Shown: positions 5,722 to 13,257, counted from the stretch's first letter. The stretch is 19,426 nucleotides of DNA from an uncultured Oscillospiraceae bacterium (GCA_910579965.1 CAJTWF010000042.1:1-19426), one strand, 5' to 3'. Notes: generated by a model not told the origin, from the sequence alone. A program made the numbers and translations.

Positions 5722-7179
5722 ATGGAAACAATGGAATTTCTGTCTAACAAGCCCCTGCTGATTACGGATACCATCCTCCGTGACGCCCACCAGTCCCAGG
5801 CCGCCACCCGCATGACCATTGAGGACATGCTGCCCGCCTGCGAGATTCTGGACTCCATCGGCTACTACTCCCTGGAGTGCTGGGGCGGCGCCACCTTCGA
5901 CGTGTGCATGCGCTTCCTCAACGAGGACCCCTGGGAGCGGCTGCGCACCCTGCGCAAGCACCTGCCCAACACCAAGCTGCAGATGCTCTTCCGCGGCCAG
6001 AACATTCTGGGCTACAAGCACTACGCCGACGACGTGGTGGACGCCTTCTGCCGCAAGTCCATTGAGAACGGCATCGACATCATCCGCATCTTCGACGCCC
6101 TCAACGACGTGCGCAATCTGGAGCAGGCCATCAAGTCCACCAAGAAGTACGGCGGCATCGTGGAGGCCACCCTGTCCTACACCATCTCCCCCATCCACAG
6201 CGAGGACTACTTCGTGAAGATGGCCAAGGAGCTGGAGCAGATGGGCGCGGACACCCTGTGCATCAAGGACATGGCCAACCTGCTGCTGCCCATGGACGCC
6301 TACAGCCTGGTCAAGCGGCTCAAGGAGAGCGTGAATATGCCCATCCACCTCCACACCCACAACACCACCGGCACCGGCGACATGGTCTACCTCATGGCGG
6401 CCTACGCGGGCGTGGACATCGTGGACACGGCCCTGAGCCCCCTGGCCAACGGCACTGCCCAGCCTGCCACCGAGTCCCTGGTGGCCACCCTCAAGGGCAC
6501 GGTCCGGGATACCGGGCTGGATCTGGAGAAGATGAGCGACGCGGCGGTCCACTTCCGCAAGGTGGCCCAGCGGCTCAAGGACACCGGCTCCCTGGATCCC
6601 AAGGTGCTCAACGTGGACACCAACACCCTGCTCTACCAGGTGCCCGGCGGCATGCTCTCCAACCTCATCAGCCAGCTCAAGCAGGCCGGCAAGGAGGACA
6701 AGTACTACGACGTGCTGGCGGAGATCCCCCGGGTCCGCGAGGACTACGGCTATCCTCCCCTGGTCACCCCCTCCAGCCAGATCGTGGGCACCCAGGCGGT
6801 GATGAACATCATCATGGGCGAGCGGTACAAGACCTTCACCAAGGAGTCCCGCGCGGTGCTCAAGGGCGAGTACGGCTCGCTGCCCGGCAAGGTCAACGAG
6901 GCCGTTCGGGCCAAGGCCGGCATCAAGCCGGAGGAGGTCATCACCTGCCGTCCGGCGGATCAGCTTCAGCCGGAGCTGGAGAAGTACAAGGAGGAGTTCA
7001 AGGACCTGGCCAAGAGCGAGGAGGACGTGCTCAGCCTGGCCCTGTTCCCCCAGGTGGCTCCCAAGTTCCTGGCCTGGCGGGACGGTCCCCGGGACGAGGC
7101 CCCTGCTGCCCCTGCGGCCAAGCCCGCCGCCAGCTCCAACGGAGTTCGGGAGCTGTACGTGGACGACAAGAGCCTGTAA
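5722..7179 (+). CDS. oadA: Carboxyltransferase alpha subunit of decarboxylase (OadA / pyruvate carboxylase subunit B type)
   Basis: 485 residues. The TIM-barrel carboxyltransferase domain (about 1-290) starts with LLITDTILRDAHQSQAATR and contains MLFRGQN, the catalytic Lys182 in LCIKDMAN and the metal-binding H211-T-H213 in HLHTHNTTG. The PYC/OADA conserved domain follows (about 300-460). It moves the carboxyl group of the substrate (oxaloacetate is likeliest) to biotin. Canonical OadA (about 590 residues) has a C-terminal biotinyl domain. Here the protein ends soon after an Ala/Pro linker (AAPAAKPAASSNG), and biotin is carried by the separate 114-residue protein upstream. A methylmalonyl-CoA carboxyltransferase 5S-like role is an alternative; no acyl-CoA mutase genes are nearby. 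Confidence 0.9.
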   Translation: METMEFLSNKPLLITDTILRDAHQSQAATRMTIEDMLPACEILDSIGYYSLECWGGATFDVCMRFLNEDPWERLRTLRKHLPNTKLQMLFRGQNILGYKHYADDVVDAFCRKSIENGIDIIRIFDALNDVRNLEQAIKSTKKYGGIVEATLSYTISPIHSEDYFVKMAKELEQMGADTLCIKDMANLLLPMDAYSLVKRLKESVNMPIHLHTHNTTGTGDMVYLMAAYAGVDIVDTALSPLANGTAQPATESLVATLKGTVRDTGLDLEKMSDAAVHFRKVAQRLKDTGSLDPKVLNVDTNTLLYQVPGGMLSNLISQLKQAGKEDKYYDVLAEIPRVREDYGYPPLVTPSSQIVGTQAVMNIIMGERYKTFTKESRAVLKGEYGSLPGKVNEAVRAKAGIKPEEVITCRPADQLQPELEKYKEEFKDLAKSEEDVLSLALFPQVAPKFLAWRDGPRDEAPAAPAAKPAASSNGVRELYVDDKSL

Positions 7180-7197
7180 GCTAGCGAATGTGTGAAA

Positions 7198-7230
7198 GAG
7201 ACGCGCTGACAACAGCGCGTCTCTTTTTTT
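7198..7230 (+). terminator. Terminator of the decarboxylase operon, also usable by dsdA
   Basis: Perfect 11-bp arms GAGACGCGCTG (7198-7208) and CAGCGCGTCTC (7213-7223) with loop ACAA, followed by seven T (7224-7230). Read on the minus strand the same stem follows the dsdA stop with a weaker TTTC tail, so it probably acts on both converging transcripts. Confidence 0.93.
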
Positions 7231-8485
7231 ATGCTCCAAGGGAATAGTACTCCTGCCAGATATCCTCCGGGACCATGCTGCCGCCGGTGGCCCAGGCGAT
7301 GTGGACGGCGTTTCGCAGGTCAATGCCCTGGCGCTCCGCCCAGTCCCCGACCAGACTCATTCCCGGCAGGCCCGCCAGGGCGCTGGGCTCCAGGCGGATG
7401 TTCTCCGTGTCCGCCAGCAGGCCCAGGAGGCGGTAGAGCCGGGCGTCCTCCACGGTAAAGCAGCCCGTCAGCAGGGGATCCATGATCCGGCTCACGAGGC
7501 CGCTGGCCCGGCCAACGGCCAGGCCGTCGGCGGCGGTTTTGCCGTCAATGCCGTAGTCCCCTACGCATATGCCGTCGTGGAGACCCGTGGCGAGGCCCAG
7601 GGTCATGCAGGGGGCGTGGGTGGGCTCGGCAAAGAAGCAGTGGACGCTGTCCCCGTAGAGCAGCTTCAGCCCAAAGGCCACGCCCCCGGGCCCGCCGCCT
7701 ACGCCGCAGGGCAGGTAGACCAGCAGGGGGTGGTCCCGGTCCACCGGGATACCCAGGTCCGCCAGCTGCCGGGCCGTCCGTTGGGCCGCCACGGCGTAGC
7801 CCAGGAAGAGGGTACGGGAGCTCTCGTCATCCACAAAGTGACACCGGGGGTCCCCCTGGGCCTGCCGGCGGCCCTCGGCCACGGCCTTGCCGTAGTCCCC
7901 GGCGTACTCCACCACCGTGACCCCCTTGGAGCGCAGCAGGTCCTTCTTCCACTGGCGGGCGTCGGCGGACATGTGGACCGTCACCCGGAAGCCCAGGGCC
8001 GCGCTCATGATGCCGATGGACAGGCCCAGGTTGCCGGTGGACCCCACCGCCACGGCGTACTGGCCAAAGAGCTCCCGGAAGGCGGGGTCCGCCAGCTGGG
8101 CGTAGCCGCTGGCAAGGGTCAGTCCGCCCTCCCGGATCCCGATCTCCTCCGCCAGACACAGGACCTCGTAGATCCCGCCCCGGGCCTTGATGGAGCCGGA
8201 GATGGGCAGGCGGCTGTCCTGCTTGAGCAGCAGCCGGCCGGGAAAGGAACCCAAGGCCGCCTGCATGGCCGGGATGGGGGTCAGGGGGGACTCGATGATT
8301 CCGCCCGCGGGGCGGGTCTCCGGGAACACCCGGGCGATGTAGGGGGCGAACCGCTCCAGCCGCGCCGCAGCGTCCGCCACGTCCGCAGCCGTTACCGGCG
8401 CGGCCGCCAGTCCCTCCGCCGCCGGACGGAGACGGGGGTTGAGCCAGAAGGTCTCCTTCATGGCCCGCAGATCCTCAAGTACCAT
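7229..8485 (-). CDS. dsdA: D-serine ammonia-lyase (D-serine dehydratase)
   Basis: 418 residues (E. coli DsdA is 442). A PLP-dependent fold-type II enzyme converting D-serine to pyruvate and ammonia in the cytoplasm. The PLP lysine is Lys100 in SGSIKARGGIYEVL, a DsdA signature. SPLTPIPAMQ, GSTGNLGLSIGI and the glycine-rich phosphate loop CGVGGGPGG are also present. The start at 8485 has AAGGAGG 8 nt upstream. It is convergent with the decarboxylase operon and divergent from polA. No DsdC-like regulator or DsdX transporter is nearby, so it may use D-serine from peptidoglycan or diet, or supply pyruvate constitutively; this is inference. A 42-nt palindromic element lies in its leader. Confidence 0.93.
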   Translation of the reverse strand: MVLEDLRAMKETFWLNPRLRPAAEGLAAAPVTAADVADAAARLERFAPYIARVFPETRPAGGIIESPLTPIPAMQAALGSFPGRLLLKQDSRLPISGSIKARGGIYEVLCLAEEIGIREGGLTLASGYAQLADPAFRELFGQYAVAVGSTGNLGLSIGIMSAALGFRVTVHMSADARQWKKDLLRSKGVTVVEYAGDYGKAVAEGRRQAQGDPRCHFVDDESSRTLFLGYAVAAQRTARQLADLGIPVDRDHPLLVYLPCGVGGGPGGVAFGLKLLYGDSVHCFFAEPTHAPCMTLGLATGLHDGICVGDYGIDGKTAADGLAVGRASGLVSRIMDPLLTGCFTVEDARLYRLLGLLADTENIRLEPSALAGLPGMSLVGDWAERQGIDLRNAVHIAWATGGSMVPEDIWQEYYSLGA

Positions 8486-8508
8486 GATGTGCGCCTCCTT
8501 GTTGTTTT

Positions 8509-8550
8509 GTAATCATCCTTTTTCTTGAAAGAAAAAGGATCAAAAAGAAC
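8509..8550 (-). repeat. 42-nt palindromic intergenic element, copy 1 (upstream of dsdA)
   Basis: Read on the minus strand the element runs from GTTCTTTTTGAT to ATGATTAC and contains 12-bp perfect arms ATCCTTTTTCTT and AAGAAAAAGGAT. The copy at 13216-13257 matches at 39 of 42 positions; two of the three differences are a C:G to T:A exchange that keeps the stem paired. It lies 23 nt upstream of the dsdA ATG, in the probable leader. It is the same way round relative to dsdA as copy 2 is to tsaD. Confidence 0.85.
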
Positions 8551-8619
8551 GTCAGATGTGGGGGACATGCTGCGGACAGTCTAACGACTGTGCAGGCGAC
8601 AGGGTGTTTTGTGTCATTT

Positions 8620-8648
8620 AGTATAGCATCAGCGGGAATGATATGCAA
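8620..8648 (-). promoter_or_regulatory. Probable dsdA promoter
   Basis: On the minus strand TTGCAT (8648-8643), a 17-bp spacer and TATACT (8625-8620). The -35 box is a weak match, the -10 box is good. The leader to dsdA would be about 130 nt and would contain a small ACAGTC/GACTGT stem (8576-8591) and the 42-nt element. Confidence 0.5.
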
Positions 8649-8678
8649 CATCTGTTTACCGCGGCTGCCAAATATCTA

Positions 8679-8707
8679 TTGCGGGAATCCTCCCCATGGG
8701 GTATAAT
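8679..8707 (+). promoter_or_regulatory. polA promoter
   Basis: TTGCGG (8679-8684), 17-bp spacer, perfect TATAAT (8702-8707). The short leader holds a stem CCAGCG/CGCTGG (8721-8736) just before the ribosome-binding site AAGGAGG (8748-8754). It stands back-to-back with the dsdA promoter. Confidence 0.75.
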
Positions 8708-8762
8708 ACACCAGAGCGGCCCAGCGTGCGCGCTGGCAGGCGAAAGCAAGGAGGAACGTCCT

Positions 8763-11405
8763 ATGAAACTGATGGTGATTGACGGCAACAGCATCGTCAA
8801 CCGCTCCTTTTACGGCATCCGGCCCCTGACCACCCGGGACGGGCTGTACACCAACGCGGTCTACGGCTTCGTCACCACCCTCCAGCGGCTGCTGGACGAG
8901 GAGGAGCCGGAGGCCCTGTGCGTCACCTTTGACCGGCGGGAGCCTACCTTCCGGCACCTGGAATACGACGGCTACAAGGCCCAGCGGAAGGGGATGCCCG
9001 AGGAGCTGGCTATGCAGATGCCTGTGCTCAAGGAGGTGCTGGACGCCATGGACATCCCCCGCTACGAGCTGGCGGGCTACGAGGCGGACGATCTCATCGG
9101 CACCATCTCCCGGAAATGCGAGGCCCAGGACTGGACCTGCGTGGTGGTCACCGGGGACAAGGACAGCCTCCAGCTGGTGACGGACCGCACCAAGGTCAAG
9201 CTGGTCTCCACACGCATGGGCCAGACCACCACCAAGGATATGACCCCGGAGACCTTCCGGGAGACCTACGGCTTTGAGCCCATCCACATCATCGATCTGA
9301 AAGCCCTCATGGGGGACGCGTCGGACAACATCCCCGGCGTCAAGGGCGTGGGGGAGAAGACCGCCATGGCCCTGGTGCAGAAATACCAGACCGTGGACGC
9401 CCTCTACGCCGCCATGCCGGACATCGAGGCAAAGCCCGCCGCCATCAGGAAGCTGGCCGAGGGGGAGGAGAGCGCCCGGATGAGCTACCGCCTGGCTACC
9501 ATCATCACCGACGCGCCTCTGGACTTTGACCCGGCGGAGAATATGCGCCGGAGCGTGAAGCCGGAGCTCTACCGCCTGTTTCTGCGGCTGGAGTTCAACA
9601 CGCTCATTGAGAAGATGGGCCTCACCGGAGCGCCGCCGGAGAGCCGGGAGAAGCCGGCGCTCACCGTCCGGGTGGAGCAGGCCGTCAGCCAGGAACAGGC
9701 GGAGGAGCTGCTGGAGACCTTCCGGGCCGCGGAGTACGTGGCCCTGCTGGCCCTGCCGGACCTCACCGCCGTGATGGTCCAGTGCCAGACCGGGGAAAAC
9801 GAGGCCGTGGCGGGTGAGTTCTACTTCAACCGCTACCAGGGGGACTGGAACCGGCTGCTGGCGGCCCTGTTTTCAGAGGATATCAAGAAGGCGTCCCACG
9901 ACGTGAAGGATCTGACCAGGACCCTGCTGGAGAATACCCTTCCGGCGGAGGGCTTTGTCTTCGACACCGCCCTGGCCGGATACCTGCTGGACGCTACGGC
10001 CGGGCGCTACGACATCGCCCGCCTCTTCGCCTCCTGGTTCAAGGAGGAGCTGCCCAAGCCCCTGTACCTGGAGCCGGACGCGTTCTCCCTGTTCAGCGGC
10101 GGAGCCGATGTGGAGGCGTCCTTCCTCAGCTACGTCTCTGCCGTGGACGCGCTGTACAGCGCCATGAGGCCCAAGCTGGCGGAGATGGGCACGGACTGGC
10201 TCTACTTCCAGGTGGAGCTGCCCCTGTGCCGGGTGCTGGCGGAGATGGAGACGGCGGGATTTCTGGTGGACGCGGGGGCCCTGCGCTCCTTCGGCGAGAC
10301 CCTCACCGGGGCCATCGAGGCCCTGGAGCAGAAAATATACTCCTACGCCGGCCCCTTCAACATCAACTCCCCCAAGCAGCTGGGGGAGGTCCTCTTCGAG
10401 CGGCTGGGCCTGAGCCACGGCAAAAAGACCAAGACCGGATGGTCCACCAGCGCGGACGTGCTGGACAAGCTGCGGGGGGCCCACCCCATCGTGGGGGAGG
10501 TGCTGGAGTACCGGCAGTACGCCAAGCTGAAGAGCACCTACGTGGAGGGGCTTTTGAAGGTCATCGGCCCGGACGGCCGGGTGCGCACCAGCTTCCAGAT
10601 GACCGTCACCGCCACGGGGCGGCTGAGCTCCACGGAGCCCAACCTGCAAAATATCCCCACCCGCACGGAGCTGGGCAGCGAGCTGCGCCGGATGTTTGCC
10701 GCCGGGCCCGGCCGGGTGCTGGTGGATGCGGACTACAGCCAGATTGAGCTGCGGCTGCTGGCCCACATGTCCGGGGATCAGGCCATGCAGGCGGCCTTCC
10801 TCTCCGGGGAGGACTTCCACACCGTCACCGCCGCCCACGTCTTCGGCGTGCCCACGGATCAGGTTACGGTAAGTATGCGCCGGGCGGCCAAGGCGGTGAA
10901 CTTCGGCATCGTGTACGGTATCTCCGCCTTCTCCCTGTCCCAGGATCTGGGGGTGAGCGTGGCGGAGGCCAAGGCCTACATGGAAGCATACTTTGCCCGG
11001 TTCCCTGGGGTGAAGGCCTATATGGACGGCGTGATCGCCCGGGCCAAGGAGGACGGCTACGTGGAGACCCTGTTCCGCCGCCGCCGGGCCCTGCCGGAGA
11101 TCAAGGCCTCCAACTTCGCCACCCGGTCCTTCGGGGAGCGGGTGGCCCTGAACATGCCCATCCAGGGCACGGCGGCGGACATTATCAAGCTGGCCATGGT
11201 GAAGGTGTTCCAGCGGCTGCGGGCGGAGGGGCTGGAGGCCCGGCTCATCATGCAGGTCCACGACGAGCTGATTGTGGAGTGCCCCCAGGCGGAGGCGGAG
11301 GCTGTCCAGACCCTGCTGGCCCAGGAGATGGAGGGCGTGTACGCGCTGGCGGTACCCCTGACGGCGGAGGCCCACAGCGGGAAAAACTGGCTGGAGGCCA
11401 AGTGA
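8763..11405 (+). CDS. polA: DNA polymerase I
   Basis: 880 residues. Fills gaps and removes RNA primers in lagging-strand synthesis and excision repair. The 5'-3' exonuclease domain (about 1-300) begins LMVIDGNSIVNRSFYG and includes VVVTGDKDSLQL and GDASDNIPGVKGVGEKTA. The middle 3'-5' exonuclease-like domain (about 300-470) has no DxE ExoI motif (the strand reads EYVALLALPDL), so proofreading is probably lost, as in Bacillus and Thermus enzymes. The polymerase domain carries motif A (VDADYSQIELR, D657), motif B (RRAAKAVNFGIVYG) and motif C (H833-D834-E835). The start at 8763 fits AAGGAGG 8 nt upstream and lies downstream of the promoter; the longer frame from 8643 crosses the promoter. rimI follows after 3 bp. 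Confidence 0.97.
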   Translation: MKLMVIDGNSIVNRSFYGIRPLTTRDGLYTNAVYGFVTTLQRLLDEEEPEALCVTFDRREPTFRHLEYDGYKAQRKGMPEELAMQMPVLKEVLDAMDIPRYELAGYEADDLIGTISRKCEAQDWTCVVVTGDKDSLQLVTDRTKVKLVSTRMGQTTTKDMTPETFRETYGFEPIHIIDLKALMGDASDNIPGVKGVGEKTAMALVQKYQTVDALYAAMPDIEAKPAAIRKLAEGEESARMSYRLATIITDAPLDFDPAENMRRSVKPELYRLFLRLEFNTLIEKMGLTGAPPESREKPALTVRVEQAVSQEQAEELLETFRAAEYVALLALPDLTAVMVQCQTGENEAVAGEFYFNRYQGDWNRLLAALFSEDIKKASHDVKDLTRTLLENTLPAEGFVFDTALAGYLLDATAGRYDIARLFASWFKEELPKPLYLEPDAFSLFSGGADVEASFLSYVSAVDALYSAMRPKLAEMGTDWLYFQVELPLCRVLAEMETAGFLVDAGALRSFGETLTGAIEALEQKIYSYAGPFNINSPKQLGEVLFERLGLSHGKKTKTGWSTSADVLDKLRGAHPIVGEVLEYRQYAKLKSTYVEGLLKVIGPDGRVRTSFQMTVTATGRLSSTEPNLQNIPTRTELGSELRRMFAAGPGRVLVDADYSQIELRLLAHMSGDQAMQAAFLSGEDFHTVTAAHVFGVPTDQVTVSMRRAAKAVNFGIVYGISAFSLSQDLGVSVAEAKAYMEAYFARFPGVKAYMDGVIARAKEDGYVETLFRRRRALPEIKASNFATRSFGERVALNMPIQGTAADIIKLAMVKVFQRLRAEGLEARLIMQVHDELIVECPQAEAEAVQTLLAQEMEGVYALAVPLTAEAHSGKNWLEAK

Positions 11406-11408
11406 GAT

Positions 11409-11852
11409 ATGGAGTTTGCCATTGTGCCTATGACCTCTGCCCACCTGGAACAGATTGAGGCCCTGGAGAAGATCTGTTTCTCCGATCCCTGGTCCAGAAA
11501 GACCCTGGAGGATATGGTGTCCAACGAGAGCGCGGTCAATCTGGCCGCAGTGGACCCCGCCGGCCTGGTTCTGGGGTATATCAGCCTCTGCAGGGTGCTG
11601 GACGAGGGATATATCAACAACGTGGCCGTCCGGCCGGAGGCCCGGCGGCAGGGGGTAGCCACTGCCCTGCTCCAGGAGCTCCGGCGGCAGGGCGGGGAGC
11701 TGGCCTTCATCTCACTGGAGGTCAGGGAGTCCAACCAGGGGGCCAGGACCCTCTACGACGGCCTGGGCTACCGGGAGGCGGGACGGCGGCGGGGCTACTA
11801 CTTCCACCCCAAGGAGGACGCCATCATTATGACATTGGAGCTGAAGAAATGA
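11409..11852 (+). CDS. rimI: Ribosomal protein S18-alanine N-acetyltransferase (RimI)
   Basis: 147-residue GNAT-fold acetyltransferase, usual RimI length. It uses acetyl-CoA to acetylate a protein N-terminus, classically S18. Signatures are ICFSDPWSRKTLEDM near residue 23, VAVRPEARRQGVATALL (acetyl-CoA loop, RRQGVA) and the C-terminal LEVRESNQGARTLYDGLGY. GGAGG inside the end of polA serves as its ribosome-binding site. It overlaps the next gene by 4 bp (ATGA). In many Firmicutes rimI sits with tsaE, tsaB and tsaD; here tsaD is two genes downstream while tsaE and tsaB are not in the window. Confidence 0.9.
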   Translation: MEFAIVPMTSAHLEQIEALEKICFSDPWSRKTLEDMVSNESAVNLAAVDPAGLVLGYISLCRVLDEGYINNVAVRPEARRQGVATALLQELRRQGGELAFISLEVRESNQGARTLYDGLGYREAGRRRGYYFHPKEDAIIMTLELKK

Positions 11853-12454
11853 ACTTGGACATCATGACCCCGCCGGCGCTGAGAAGGGCCTATGAGACAG
11901 ACCTGCGGGAGGCATTCCCCCCGTCGGAGCTCAAGCCCCTGGCAGCCATGGAGGGGATGCGGGAGAGGGGAATCTACGAGCCCCTGCGCCTGACAGAGGA
12001 CGGCGGGGAGCCAGTGGGCTACATGCTGCTGTGGAAGCACCCGGAGGAGCCCTATGTGCTGGTGGACTACCTGTGCGTGCCCGCCCGGCTGCGGGGCCGG
12101 GGCGTGGGGGGACAGCTCATCGCCATGGTCCGGCAGCGGTATCCGGCGGACACGGTGTTCATCGGCGAGTCCGAGGCCCCCACCGGAGACCCGGCGGCGG
12201 ACGGGATCATCCTGCGCCGCCTGGCCTTCTACCAGCGCACCGGGGCTGTGCTCCTGGGCTATGACACCGCCCTGTTCGGCGTCCACTTCAAGACCATCTG
12301 CTGGGCGGAGAGGCTGCCGGATGAGGGGGAGATCATGAGGAGGCACCAGGAGATCTACCTGCGGCAGTTCGCCAGGGAGAAGTATGACCGATTCATCCAA
12401 ATCCCCCTCCTGCCCGGAGAACAGCCCCGTCCCTTGTCCGACTGGACGGAGTAA
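11849..12454 (+). CDS. GNAT-family N-acetyltransferase of unknown substrate
   Basis: 201 residues. The acetyl-CoA binding motif A is clear (VDYLCVPARLRGRGVGGQLI, about residues 71-90), followed by the typical FYQRTGAVLLGYDT in motif B. The first 40 and last 45 residues (REKYDRFIQIPLLPGEQPRP) are not recognised. Its ATG overlaps the rimI stop by 4 bp, so it is translationally coupled to rimI. A small-molecule or protein acetyltransferase is expected; the substrate cannot be named. Confidence 0.85.
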   Translation: MNLDIMTPPALRRAYETDLREAFPPSELKPLAAMEGMRERGIYEPLRLTEDGGEPVGYMLLWKHPEEPYVLVDYLCVPARLRGRGVGGQLIAMVRQRYPADTVFIGESEAPTGDPAADGIILRRLAFYQRTGAVLLGYDTALFGVHFKTICWAERLPDEGEIMRRHQEIYLRQFAREKYDRFIQIPLLPGEQPRPLSDWTE

Positions 12455-12537
12455 AAACCTGCGTTTATGGCAAAAAGGCCGGCTGGACCGCATTCAGCAG
12501 CTGTGGATGCAGGTCCTCAGACTCTACGGAGCGTGGA

Positions 12538-12566
12538 TTGATCCCGGTCCCGGTATGGTGTAAGAT
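12538..12566 (+). promoter_or_regulatory. Possible promoter of the XRE-desulfoferrodoxin gene
   Basis: TTGATC (12538-12543), 17-bp spacer, TAAGAT (12561-12566), each 4 of 6 to consensus. It lies in the 164-bp gap after the GNAT gene, 53 bp before the chosen ATG. If real, the gene is transcribed separately from polA-rimI. Confidence 0.4.
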
Positions 12567-12618
12567 AGACAGCGCCGGGCAGAGGTCCGGAACCATCACA
12601 TCACAGGGAGGCGGTATC

Positions 12619-13203
12619 ATGGACTGCGGCAGGGTGGGCGCACTGATTGCCCAGGTGCGGAAGGAGCGGGGCCTGACCCAGGCGGCGCTGGCGGAGCGGC
12701 TGGGCGTTACCGGCAAGGCGGTGAGCAAGTGGGAGTGTGGGGCCGGGTGCCCGGACGTGTCCCTGCTGGCCCAGCTGGCAGAGGAGCTGGGCGTGGACCT
12801 GGCTGCGCTGCTGTCCGGCCGGCTGCCTCCCTCCGAGGAAACGGGAGGAAACATGAAAAAAGCGAAATATTACGTCTGCCCGGCCTGCGGAGGCATCACC
12901 TTCACCACCGGGGAGGCGGAGCTGACCTGCTGCGGCAGGAAGCTGACCGCCCTGACGGCGCAGAAGGCGGACGGAGACCACCGGCTGACGGTGGAGCGGG
13001 TGGAGGACGAGTGGCTGGTCACCAGCCGCCACCCCATGAGCAAGGACCACCACATCTCCTTCGCCGCTCTGGCCACCGGGGAGCGGGTGCAGCTGGCGCG
13101 GCAGTATCCGGAGTGGGACCTCCAGGTCCGCTTTCCCGCCCGGGGCCGGGGGACCCTGCTGTGGTACTGCACCCGGCATGGGCTGTTCTATCAGTATATC
13201 TGA
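12619..13203 (+). CDS. XRE-type regulator fused to a desulfoferrodoxin / superoxide-reductase-like domain
   Basis: 194 residues. Residues about 5-60 form a Cro/C1-type helix-turn-helix (GLTQAALAERLGVTGKAVSK, WECG). A short linker leads to a desulforedoxin-like rubredoxin-type centre: C87-P-A-C90-G and the adjacent C104-C105-G. Residues about 120-190 resemble the superoxide reductase Fe site: H121, H138 in HPM, H144 in KDHHI, then C184 and H187 in YCTRHGL. All five expected Fe ligands therefore have a candidate. The EK that precedes the first His in catalytic enzymes is replaced (DGDH), so the domain may sense rather than reduce superoxide. GGGAGG lies 7 nt before the ATG. The longer frame with TTG at 12538 was not chosen. 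Function as a redox or iron-responsive regulator is inference. Confidence 0.85.
   Translation: MDCGRVGALIAQVRKERGLTQAALAERLGVTGKAVSKWECGAGCPDVSLLAQLAEELGVDLAALLSGRLPPSEETGGNMKKAKYYVCPACGGITFTTGEAELTCCGRKLTALTAQKADGDHRLTVERVEDEWLVTSRHPMSKDHHISFAALATGERVQLARQYPEWDLQVRFPARGRGTLLWYCTRHGLFYQYI
12843..12855 (+). promoter_or_regulatory. Internal ribosome-binding site and ATG within the XRE-desulfoferrodoxin gene
   Basis: GGGAGGAAAC is followed directly by ATG (12853) in frame at codon 79, exactly at the junction of the DNA-binding and desulfoferrodoxin-like parts. Initiation here would give a separate 116-residue metalloprotein starting MKKAKYYVC, with all cysteines and the five candidate Fe ligands. 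Spacing from GGAGG is short (4 nt) but workable. The sequence may also be a relic of the gene fusion. Confidence 0.45.
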
Positions 13204-13215
13204 GCTTCTCTAAAA

Positions 13216-13257
13216 GTTCTTTTTGATTCTTTTTCTTGCAAGAAAAAGAATGATTAC
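13216..13257 (+). repeat. 42-nt palindromic intergenic element, copy 2 (upstream of tsaD)
   Basis: Starts 13 nt after the XRE-fusion stop codon and ends 19 nt before the tsaD ATG. It contains a perfect 13-bp-arm palindrome ATTCTTTTTCTTG / CAAGAAAAAGAAT flanked by GTTCTTTTTG and GATTAC. It matches copy 1 at 39 of 42 positions and has the same orientation relative to the gene downstream. It could act as a weak terminator for the upstream gene, a protein-binding site or a small mobile repeat. Confidence 0.85.

Noticed and set aside
8643..8762. Upstream start for polA
   Set aside because: It would translate the -35/-10 promoter and leader; the conserved PolA N-terminus and AAGGAGG support 8763.
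12538..12618. TTG-initiated extension of the XRE-desulfoferrodoxin protein
   Set aside because: It has no ribosome-binding site and overlaps a plausible promoter, whereas GGGAGG supports ATG 12619.
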